A stretch of DNA of 64,000 nt from Mucilaginibacter endophyticus (GTDB lineage: Bacteria > Bacteroidota > Bacteroidia > Sphingobacteriales > Sphingobacteriaceae). The number at the start of each line of letters is the position of its first letter. Positions within the stretch are counted from its first letter, which is position 1. The notes beneath the pieces are model-generated. The model ran no database searches. It saw nothing but the letters and a program-made list of their open reading frames with translations, and was not told the DNA's origin. The DNA lies in assembly GCF_003351025.1 (NCBI RefSeq), contig NZ_QPCG01000005.1, forward strand, positions 505,165 to 569,164, written 5' to 3'. The translations under genes and the position numbers were made by a program. Shown piece by piece: positions 52,859-61,800 of the stretch.

Positions 52859-54115
52859 ATGTCAACCACCACTACTAAACTAACCCTGCACGAAGACTGG
52901 GCAGTAGTTATTTTAGGTTCTTTGATCATTATCTTGTCGCTGGCAGGCTTGCTTTTACCTGTACCATCTTTCGGCTGGAAAACCGGTGCCGATTTAACCG
53001 GAACTGTACTGGGTTCGGCAAACCTGGTTAAAATACTTTTACAATTTGTTTTTGTAGCCATTATTGGCGGTATAGGCGCGTTTATAACCGGTAAATCTGT
53101 TAAAAATTATGCTTTAGGCTTTCCACTGGTTTATGTGGTTACTATACTTGCGCTTGTGCTTGCTGGAAGTAGCCAGGCTAAGTCACTTAACCTTGAGGCT
53201 GTAATATTCAGTTTGGTTTTGGGGTTGCTCATCAGCAACTTTATTAAACTGCCCGAGTGGTTAAAGGCATCACTTTCAACGGAGTTATTTGTAAAAGTTG
53301 GATTGGTATTGTTAGGCACCAGTGTGATTTTTGGCGATATTTTAAAAGCCGGTTCTTTAGGTTTAATACAAGCGTTATTGGTTGTAACCTCTGTTTGGTA
53401 CTTTGCTTACTGGACTTGCAAAAAGCTTAAGGTTGATGACGAAATGGCCATGATGATATCAAGCGCGGTATCCATTTGTGGTGTATCAGCGGCTATAGCT
53501 ACAGCGGGTGCCATCAAAGGCGATTCAAAAAAGCTTTCGTATGTAATATCCATGGTGTTGATCACGGCTATCCCGATGATGATCTTCATGCCCATCATCG
53601 CCCATTACTTCAAATTTTCGGAGCCGGTTACCGGTGCATGGCTGGGCGGCAGTATTGACACTACCGGCGCGGTTGTGGCTTCAGGATCGTTGGTTGGCGA
53701 AGTAGCCTTGAAGATTAGCACCATTGTTAAGTTCTCGCAAAATGTGTTGCTTGGCCTGGCGGCTTTTGCTATCTCTATTTACTGGACTTATACCAAACAT
53801 CCATCGGCAAACGATAAAGAAACCAAACCAACACTTAAAGTGATCTGGGAGCGTTTTCCAAAATTTGTGTTGGGCTTTATAGGGGCATCGTTGCTGTTCT
53901 CGTTCTTCCTGCCGCCATCGGCTGCTGTTACGGTTAAGGATAGTTTGAAGAACTTGCAGGGACTATGGTTTGCGCTGGCCTTTACCAGTATTGGCCTTGA
54001 AACCAACTTTGCCGATCTGTTTAACAGGAACAGCAAAAAGCCGTTATACGCGTTCCTGATAGCGCAAACCTTTAATATTTTCATTACGCTGGTTATAGCG
54101 CTGATATTATTCTAA
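52859..54115 (+). CDS. YeiH/UPF0324 family putative sulfate/sulfite exporter
   Basis: 418 residues with about ten to twelve membrane helices. Family marks: FVFVAIIGGIGAFITGKSVKNY, KVGLVLLGTSVIFGDILKAGSLGL, SAVSICGVSAAIATAGAIKGD, GAWLGGSIDTTGAVVASGSLVGEVALKISTIVKFSQNVLLG and WFALAFTSIGLETNFADLF. Members are found beside sulfonate- or taurine-degradation genes and are thought to export sulfite or sulfate. It lies just before the cytochrome and sulfite oxidase genes. Confidence 0.88.
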   Translation: MSTTTTKLTLHEDWAVVILGSLIIILSLAGLLLPVPSFGWKTGADLTGTVLGSANLVKILLQFVFVAIIGGIGAFITGKSVKNYALGFPLVYVVTILALVLAGSSQAKSLNLEAVIFSLVLGLLISNFIKLPEWLKASLSTELFVKVGLVLLGTSVIFGDILKAGSLGLIQALLVVTSVWYFAYWTCKKLKVDDEMAMMISSAVSICGVSAAIATAGAIKGDSKKLSYVISMVLITAIPMMIFMPIIAHYFKFSEPVTGAWLGGSIDTTGAVVASGSLVGEVALKISTIVKFSQNVLLGLAAFAISIYWTYTKHPSANDKETKPTLKVIWERFPKFVLGFIGASLLFSFFLPPSAAVTVKDSLKNLQGLWFALAFTSIGLETNFADLFNRNSKKPLYAFLIAQTFNIFITLVIALILF

Positions 54116-54127
54116 ACAGTTTTTATC

Positions 54128-54712
54128 ATGCTTAAAAAGTTAAAGCTAAGGCGAAGCCATGCCCTGATTTTCGGGGGGATCACCATAATTGGGATGGTGA
54201 TCTGGCTTTGGCTTTCTTATCAAAATAAGCAAAAATGGCCCCAAACATTTGGTTACGGTAAGACTGCCACCCAACAGGATATAACCAAATGGGATATTGA
54301 TGTACGTCCGGATGGTAAAGGTTTGCCAGAGGGGAGCGGTAATGTGGCTGATGGAGCGATAATTTACACAAATAAATGCGCAGCCTGTCACGGGGCAGAT
54401 GGTAAGGAAATTAAAGGCGCAAAGTTGCCCGGTCCGCCTTTGGTAGTGGGCGGTGGTAAAACCAAAACCATAGGTAATTACTGGCCTTATGCCACTACTT
54501 TGTTTGATTATGTACGCCGTGCCATGCCTTATAACGCGCCCGGTTCGCTTACCAATGATGAGGTATACAGCCTTTGCGCCTGGCTGCTGAACGAAAACAA
54601 GATCATTAAAGCCAACCAAATAATGAATGCCCGTACGCTGCCTAAAGTAGAGATGCCGGCACAAAAACTTTTTATTGTTGACGACCGCAAGGGCGGCCCG
54701 GAAGTAAAATGA
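54128..54712 (+). CDS. Membrane-anchored c-type cytochrome
   Basis: 194 residues. An N-terminal helix (about 12-30) anchors it. One heme site: CAACH at 84-88, with Met133 in RRAMPYNAPGSLTNDEVYSLCAWLL as the distal ligand. This pattern matches SoxD/SorB-type cytochromes that take electrons from sulfite dehydrogenases. It lies 12 bp after the exporter gene and overlaps the sulfite oxidase gene by 4 bp (ATGA), so the two products are likely partners. Confidence 0.88.
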   Translation: MLKKLKLRRSHALIFGGITIIGMVIWLWLSYQNKQKWPQTFGYGKTATQQDITKWDIDVRPDGKGLPEGSGNVADGAIIYTNKCAACHGADGKEIKGAKLPGPPLVVGGGKTKTIGNYWPYATTLFDYVRRAMPYNAPGSLTNDEVYSLCAWLLNENKIIKANQIMNARTLPKVEMPAQKLFIVDDRKGGPEVK

Positions 54713-55953
54713 GTATGGAACAGCAGGATAAGCCGGTAAAAACAACCGGAAAGAAAATAAGTCGCCGTACTTTGCTGGGCGGTGCTTTGGCTACAGCTAT
54801 TTTGCCGGTAACCTCGGTATTTGCAAAATATATCCAGGTGGGAGTACCTGCGATTCCCGATCCTACAAAGCAGCCTGGTCCGCTGCCGGGAAAAGTTGGC
54901 ACACGTTCACCATTTGAAAACCCGGTTAAAAAGCCGTCGGATATTTCATCACGTACACCGCTGCAAGATCTGTACAGTACCATTACCCCGTCCGACCTGC
55001 ATTTTGAACGGCACCACGCCGGTGTGCCTTCCATCGACCCTAATCAATATGAATTACTGATACATGGCATGGTAGAACGGCCAATGAAATTTAGCCTGCA
55101 TGACCTGAAGCGTTTTCCATCCGTAACCCGTACGTGTTTTATTGAGTGTGCCGGTAACTTTCGTACCGGTAAGGAGGACATTACCGTGCAGGAAATCCTC
55201 GGCCTTACCAGTCAAAGCGAATGGACGGGCGTGATGCTTTCAACCTTGTTTCGTGAGCTGGGTGTTGACCCTAAAGCTACCTGGTTTTTAGCCGAAGGCG
55301 GAGACGCCGCTGTACTTACCCGAAGCATTCCTATTCGTAAAGCATGGGATGATGCCATGATCGTATACGCCCAAAACGGCGAGGCTATCCGTCCGGAGCA
55401 AGGTTACCCTGCGCGCTTGCTTTTACCTGGCTGGGAGGGCAATACCAATGTAAAATGGCTGCGACGGATAGAAATTTCTGACGCACCATATTTTACCCGC
55501 GAGGAAACCTCAAAATATACCTACCCCGTAAAAGATAAAATCAGGATGTTCAGCTTTGAAATGGATGCGCGGTCTATCATCACCTACCCATCCTTCCCGC
55601 AAACGATTGAACGCGGCTGGATCGAAATTCGTGGCATAGCCTGGAGCGGCCGGGGAAAGGTGGTAAAGGTTGAAGTGAGTACCGATGCCGGGAAAAATTG
55701 GAATGAAGCCAGGCTACAGGGCCCGGTATTGGAAAAAGCGCATACCTATTTTCGCCATCTCTGGCATTGGGATGGCTCAGAAACAGAAATACTCAGTCGT
55801 GTTACCGACGAAACAGGCTATACCCAGCCTACTTTAAAGCAACTCATCGACGCCCGCGGCAAAGATATAGGCGGTTATCACATGAACCCCGTGACAGCAT
55901 GGCGGATTAAACGGGATGGAAATGTGGTTTTTAAACCGGAGAGCCATAAGTAG
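54709..55953 (+). CDS. Tat-exported sulfite oxidase/dehydrogenase family molybdoenzyme (SoxC/SorA-like)
   Basis: 414 residues. A Tat signal, ISRRTLLGGALATAILPVTSVFA (RR at 19-20), sends the folded enzyme to the periplasm. The molybdopterin domain has TCFIECAGNF with the molybdenum-ligand Cys147, and DAAVLTRSIPIRKAWDD, GYPARLLLPGWEGNTNVKWLRRIEI. The C-terminal dimerisation domain follows (IEIRGIAWSGRGKVVKVEVSTDAGKNWNEARL). It oxidises sulfite, or enzyme-bound sulfur, to sulfate, passing electrons to the cytochrome encoded just before. It is the last gene of the operon. Confidence 0.9.
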   Translation: MSMEQQDKPVKTTGKKISRRTLLGGALATAILPVTSVFAKYIQVGVPAIPDPTKQPGPLPGKVGTRSPFENPVKKPSDISSRTPLQDLYSTITPSDLHFERHHAGVPSIDPNQYELLIHGMVERPMKFSLHDLKRFPSVTRTCFIECAGNFRTGKEDITVQEILGLTSQSEWTGVMLSTLFRELGVDPKATWFLAEGGDAAVLTRSIPIRKAWDDAMIVYAQNGEAIRPEQGYPARLLLPGWEGNTNVKWLRRIEISDAPYFTREETSKYTYPVKDKIRMFSFEMDARSIITYPSFPQTIERGWIEIRGIAWSGRGKVVKVEVSTDAGKNWNEARLQGPVLEKAHTYFRHLWHWDGSETEILSRVTDETGYTQPTLKQLIDARGKDIGGYHMNPVTAWRIKRDGNVVFKPESHK

Positions 55954-56110
55954 CTAAATTAAGATTCTGCCTTTCAGAACGTTCCTGGCGTCTCGCTTTG
56001 ATAAATATTTTTTATTCTCGCTGGAAAAGCTTATTATTGAGGAACTGTCGTTTAAACAGTTATAGCCTGACACGTTTTTCATTTTCTATCCTGCTTAAAA
56101 GTAAATTGCC

Positions 56111-56248
56111 GTGCCTCAAAGTGATGACAAAAAGGTTTCTTATTACAATCCACGTTTAGTGGTTACCGGTTTATTGGTTGCATTTGGAGGGTTAATTGTT
56201 TGTGGGGCAATAATCTGGATCATATTGGCTATTATTCGCAGCATATAG
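56111..56248 (+). CDS. Small single-pass membrane protein
   Basis: 45 residues from a GTG at 56111; an in-frame stop lies three codons upstream. The first 15 residues are polar (PQSDDKKVSYYNPR) and the rest forms one hydrophobic helix (LLVAFGGLIVCGAIIWIILAII) ending in RSI. A soluble-then-helix pattern of this kind is unlikely by chance. The function is unknown. The rest of 55954-56333 holds no other gene or clear terminator. Confidence 0.5.
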   Translation: MPQSDDKKVSYYNPRLVVTGLLVAFGGLIVCGAIIWIILAIIRSI

Positions 56249-56333
56249 CTGTACTTTTTTTAATGCCTCAACCCTTATCCTATGAAAGTCTACAACCTAT
56301 TTGGTTATAAAACGTTTAACTACTGTTGGATCA

Positions 56334-58661
56334 ATGGTTTTTAGAATGAGATTTGGAGCCCTGCGGATAAGTTTGGTTTATATTGTCATCAGTATCTTAT
56401 GGATCACTTTTAGCGATCAGCTGCTTTTTCTTTTTGGGCACCGGTTAAGCAATGTTGAATTTCTGTGGCTAAGCTCCGCGAAGGGATATTTTTTCGTACT
56501 TATTACCGGCGTGTTGTTGTTGTTCCTGATCCGTTCCGACAACCGGAAACTTCACATGACCGGAGCTCAATACCGCGATATGTATGATTCCAATCCTAAT
56601 CCCATGTGGATTTATGATCCGGAGACGCTTCGTTTCGTTTCGGTAAATGATGCTGCCACTGATGCTTATGGTTATACCCGCGAGGAATTTCTGAGCAGAT
56701 CAATTTTGGATATCAGGCCGGTTGAGGATAGATCGGACGTAATTGCCGCCGCCGCCCGGCTGGAAGGTAATATTAACCAAAGCGGCACCTGGCGGCATAT
56801 AAAAAAAGATGGCCGCGAAATTATAGTCAACATTACATCGCATCAGATCCTGTTTAACGGGCAAACCCATATCCTTGTTATGGCACGCGATGTAACCGAG
56901 TATGTGATTTTTGAACAAAAACTGGAGCGTATGAACCAGGATCTGCTGGAAGAAAGACGGAAGCTTCGGGATACTCAATTATTTACCAAAGTAGCCGGGT
57001 GGGAATTTTATCCTGCTCAAAGGCTGTTAGTTTGGTCCGATGAGGTTTACCAGCTTACCGGTTTGGATAAAACAGATGGGCGCGATGCATTTGATATCTA
57101 CCTTCAGCATATTTATCCGGAAGACCGCCCGGCGATGACCTCGGCCCTTGAAGCGCTGATTACAGAGGGCAAACAACTGGATGTCACACACCGGATAATT
57201 GCATTGGATGGCAGTACCCGTTACATCAGGCAACTGGCCCGCCTTGATGATAGCCAGGATCAAAGCCGTAAAATTATAGGTTCGCTGCAGGATATCACAG
57301 AGTTTAAGCAACTTGAGCATGAGCGGAACAAGTACCTTTATAATTTTGAAAATACGCTGAACAGTATCAGTGATGCCTTTTTTGCACTTGATACGGACAT
57401 GAACATCATCCGTGTTAACGATATGTTTTTGCAGTTGATCGGAAAAAAGGAGGCAGAGGTAGTAGGCGGAAGTATTTTTAAGCTTTTTCCGAAAGAGCAA
57501 AACAAATTGTATCCTGCTTATCAACGGGCTTTAGAGGAACGGGTCATTGTCAGACGTGAAGATTATTCTATTGTTTTGGGGAAATGGATCCGGTTGGCGG
57601 CATATCCAACAGACGAAGGTGTTGGAGTTTATTTTTCTGATGTTACCGAAGATAAATTAAAGGATCTGAGATTAAAAGAAGCGGTAGAACGATATGAGCT
57701 GGTATCGCAGGCTACCAAAGATGTTGTGTATGATCTGGATATGATAGAGGATAAACTCATCTATAATACCAGTCTTACTCAATTGGTTTCAATACCGGTA
57801 AACCGGATTGGCCATGACCTAAGCTGGTGGCGGGCGCTTATTCACCCGGATGATATTGATGAAGTTGTACAAAGCCAGGCGAAGATTAGTGGGCAGGGCC
57901 TGACTAACTGGGAGTGCGAATACAGGATCAATGTGGGCGATGGCGTTTATAAATACGTTATGGATCAGGGCTATTTTGTTTATGATGCTCAAAAAAAACC
58001 GGTTAGGCTGATTGGTGCTATTAAAGATATTGATGCGCTTAAAAGAAGTACGCAGGAGAATAAGAAGCTGGCCGATATGATCCGTCGCGTAAATAATATG
58101 ATAATTGTTACCGATACGGAACGAAGCGTACAATGGGTAAATGAAGCCTTTGAAGAACAAACGGGCTTTAAATTACAGGAAATTTGCGGAAAACAGGGTA
58201 CTGATCTTCTTGTAGGACCCGATACCGATAATGCCGTACTGGATGAATTTGTCCGCCGGCAATTACTCCACGAAACTTTTGCCTCAGATATATTGATTTA
58301 CACCAGGGATAAAACTCCTGTCTGGATCTCGGCGCAGTTATCCCCGGCTTATAGCGATGATAATGTTTTTCAGGGTTATGTGATCATTTGTCAGAATATT
58401 ACGTTTCGTAGAGAAAAAGAAGAAGAGATCAGGCAGCAAAACGAATTGTTGCGTGAAGTAGCGTGGATGAGTTCGCATCAGATTCGTAAACCGGTGGCTA
58501 CCATGCTCGGCCTGATCAATTTGTTAAAATTAGCGCAGACAAAAGAAGAACGTGATGAGGTTTTACCTTTATTGGAACGTTGTGCACATGAAATGGATGA
58601 TGTTATACATCGCATCCATGAAAAGATACCTTCGGTTCAGTCTTTCGGCTCACGCTTATAA
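56334..58661 (+). CDS. Multi-PAS sensor protein with DHp helix but no ATPase domain
   Basis: 775 residues from the ATG at 56334; a TTG at 56301 is possible. Two membrane helices (about 10-30 and 40-65) are followed by about five PAS domains, e.g. YRDMYDSNPNPMWIYDPET, GWEFYPAQRLLVWSDEVYQLTG, LNSISDAFFALDTDMN, KDVVYDLDMIEDKLIY and VNNMIIVTDTERSVQWVNEAFEEQTG. The end is a dimerisation helix with SSHQIRKPVATMLGLINLL, including the His of kinases. The chain stops about 55 residues later, so the catalytic ATPase domain is absent. It may be phosphorylated by another kinase or act by contact. Confidence 0.8.
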   Translation: MVFRMRFGALRISLVYIVISILWITFSDQLLFLFGHRLSNVEFLWLSSAKGYFFVLITGVLLLFLIRSDNRKLHMTGAQYRDMYDSNPNPMWIYDPETLRFVSVNDAATDAYGYTREEFLSRSILDIRPVEDRSDVIAAAARLEGNINQSGTWRHIKKDGREIIVNITSHQILFNGQTHILVMARDVTEYVIFEQKLERMNQDLLEERRKLRDTQLFTKVAGWEFYPAQRLLVWSDEVYQLTGLDKTDGRDAFDIYLQHIYPEDRPAMTSALEALITEGKQLDVTHRIIALDGSTRYIRQLARLDDSQDQSRKIIGSLQDITEFKQLEHERNKYLYNFENTLNSISDAFFALDTDMNIIRVNDMFLQLIGKKEAEVVGGSIFKLFPKEQNKLYPAYQRALEERVIVRREDYSIVLGKWIRLAAYPTDEGVGVYFSDVTEDKLKDLRLKEAVERYELVSQATKDVVYDLDMIEDKLIYNTSLTQLVSIPVNRIGHDLSWWRALIHPDDIDEVVQSQAKISGQGLTNWECEYRINVGDGVYKYVMDQGYFVYDAQKKPVRLIGAIKDIDALKRSTQENKKLADMIRRVNNMIIVTDTERSVQWVNEAFEEQTGFKLQEICGKQGTDLLVGPDTDNAVLDEFVRRQLLHETFASDILIYTRDKTPVWISAQLSPAYSDDNVFQGYVIICQNITFRREKEEEIRQQNELLREVAWMSSHQIRKPVATMLGLINLLKLAQTKEERDEVLPLLERCAHEMDDVIHRIHEKIPSVQSFGSRL

Positions 58662-58856
58662 ATTTAACTTACGGGTTAACATAGACATTGAAGTATCAAA
58701 GAAACGGATCCGGATGCAAAAAAAGTATTATCTTCAATTTTTATAATTGAACCTTATCATACAAATGCAAATAGAACTCAGCACCTTGCACGTGTCAATA
58801 ATAAAACCGGCAATACTACAAACCTTAAACAAATTACCGGATAGTGCCCCGTGCAA

Positions 58857-61800
58857 ATGAGGAAATATTTACTTTTCTTAATACTCGCCGCTTTTCTTCA
58901 GTGCTTGTTAACCAGGGCAGGCGCACAAGGCAATCAACATATTAAAAGCGGAGAGCACACCACAGCTGTTAACTTTCCGGCAGGTGGCTGCGTTTATAGC
59001 TGGGAAAATGACAAGCCCGATATCGGATTGGCGGCCACCGGAAATGGTAATATCCCGTCATTTACAGCAATTAACAACGGCACAACTCCGATCACAGCTA
59101 CCATTAAAGCAAGGCCCTTGTCTTCTGATTTTGCTTATGTGGCCAATTATGGCTCAAATAATGTTTCGGTTGTTAGTACACTTAGTAATACAGTTATAGC
59201 AACCATCCCCGTTGGGACAAAACCCTTTGGTGTTTCTGTTAATCCCAATTCCACGTTGGTTTATATAACTAACGAAGGTTCTAATAGTGTTTCGGTCATT
59301 AATACATTAACCAATGCAGTAACCGCTACTATTCCTGTAGGTCAAAATCCCCGGGGAGTTGCAGTAAGTCCTGATGGAAAAAGGGTATATGTAACCAATT
59401 TTGGCGAAAATAGCGTGTCTGTAATTAACGCGCTGACAAATACAGTGATATCTACAATTACTGTAGGACAAAGCCCGTATGGCGTTGCTGTAACGCCGGA
59501 TGGAAGTAAGTTATATGTTGCCAACTATAACTCCAATACGGTTTCGGCTGTCAATACTTCCACGGGTAATGTGATAGCTACCATGCAGGCACAGTCAAAC
59601 CCGCTTGGCGTCGCCATAAGCCCCGACGGAACAAGAGTTTATGTAACTAATTTTGGTTTTTATACAATAACAGCTATTAATGCAACCAATAACACAGTAA
59701 TTGATAATTTTTCGGCAGCAACAAACCCCACGGCATTGACAGTAAGTGCTGACGGTTCAAGAGTCTATTTTACCAATAACAGTGGATATTTTTGTTTCCT
59801 GATCCCTGCAACGAGAGAAGTTTTCCAGGAGGCAACAGCCGGAAGGTCCTTATCCCTTTCTGTAACGCCAGATGGCTCTTTTATTTATATAGTGGATGCA
59901 GCAAATGATGCTGTAGACTATGCTCAGTTGACAAACACTTATAACGGCGGACAGGTTATAGTTGGATCCAGCCCTTATTCATTTGGCAATTTCATTGCAA
60001 AAGGCCCGGGATGCGGCGGGCAACCAATCACTTTTACTATCACAGTTGATCCGCCTCCGGTTATCACAGTAAGTGCGGTTAGTGGTATTATTTCAGCTTG
60101 TGAGGGTACGCCATCTGCGAGCCCGGAAATTGAGCAATTCACCGTTTCTGGAAGCGGTTTATCTGCTGATATTGTGGCCACTGCTCCTGCGGGCTTTGAG
60201 CTATCACTCGCGCCTGCCGGTTCTTATGGCAACACTATCACATTCAGTCAGGCTGGTGGACTGCTTAGCAGCAAAACAATTTATGTACGGTCGGCGGCAT
60301 CCGCTGTTGGCCATATATCTGGTAATGTAACACTCAGTTCGTCTGGAATTACCTATCAAAATGTAAGCGTAGCAGGTAATATAAATAAACTCCCGACTGT
60401 AAATGCCGTAAGCAACCAGGTGGTTTTTGCCGGTGATGCAACAACCCCGGTAAATTTTACAGGTACAGGAAATACCTTTACCTGGGTAAATGATAAAACA
60501 AGTATTGGCCTGCCTGCAAACGGAACTGGCAATATATCCTCGTTCACTGCTGTAAACCATACTGGTAGCCCTGTTAAGGCTACCATAACTGTAACGCCGG
60601 TACCTGGGCCTGCCTATGCGTATACGGCTAATCAAAATGCCAATACTGTATCAGTTATTAACCTGGAGAATAACAGCGTGGTGGCAACTATTCCTGTAGG
60701 TGTACAGCCAACAGGCGTAGCCGTTAGTCCTGATGGGAAAAGGGTATATGTAACAAACCAAAACCTGATAGGTCCGTCTACCGGCAATACGGTATCTGTT
60801 ATAGATGTGGCAAGCAACACAGTTATTACCAATATAACTGTAAACGAACGTCCATATGGGATAGCAATTAGCCCTGACGGAAGCAGGCTTTATGTAACCA
60901 GTCAAAGTCCATTTAATACTGTTTCAGTGATAAACACCGCGACCAATACTGTTTTGAAAATTCTGCCGTCGGGAGGAGTGAACCCTCAAAGTCTTGTGGT
61001 GAGCCCCGATGGTACCCGGTTGTACGTTACTAATAATTTAGAAAGAAATGTTGTCATATTTAACACTGCGACGTACGAAATAGTTGGTTCTGCACAAGCC
61101 CAGGGCTGGCCTTTAGGAATTGGTGTTACTCCTGACAATAAATTTATATATGTAGCTAATTACTTTAGTAATACGGTGTCTGTAATTGATGCTTCAACAT
61201 ATTCGACATTATATGAGATATCGGTCGGCGAACAGCCTACAGGCTTGGTTATTAGCGCGGCTGGTGATTTAACCTATGTGGCAAATGCATCAAGCAGTAC
61301 AGTTTCGGTAATAAATAATAGAACACATACCGTTATAACATCTATCCCGGTCGGTACATTCCCAAGGGGTATTTCTTTAAGCGGCGATGGCACCAAACTT
61401 TATGTAAGTAATCAGGGTTCTAAGAGTGTTTCAGTTATTAATACGCTCAATAATTCGGTGTCAGCAACTATTAATATAGATGGAGACCCTTATTCCTTTG
61501 GTAGTTTTGTTACACCCACCTCCTTATGTACCGGAAACGCTACAAGTTTCAATATCACGGTTAAGCCGATCCCTGATATCACAGCGACACCACCTTTGCA
61601 GGCAGTTAATACAACTTATGGTACGCCTTCGGCACCAACCAGCTTTACGGTATCCGGTACTAATTTATCAACAGGCATTTTGGTTACGGCACCCGATGGT
61701 TTTGAACTGAGCATGGATAACGTAACTTTTACTAATACCGTTACTGTTGGATCGGCAGGGAGTTTGAACGGCTCAAAAATTTATATCCGTTTAAAATCAA

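Noticed and set aside
54146..54745. 199-codon minus-strand frame opposite the cytochrome gene
   Set aside because: The plus strand has a clear CxxCH cytochrome with 4-bp overlap to the sulfite oxidase gene; the minus frame shows no domain.
59342..60905. Minus-strand frames with repeated YTLFPSGLTA-like motifs
   Set aside because: They are the reverse reading of the YVTN repeat units and repeat only because those units do.
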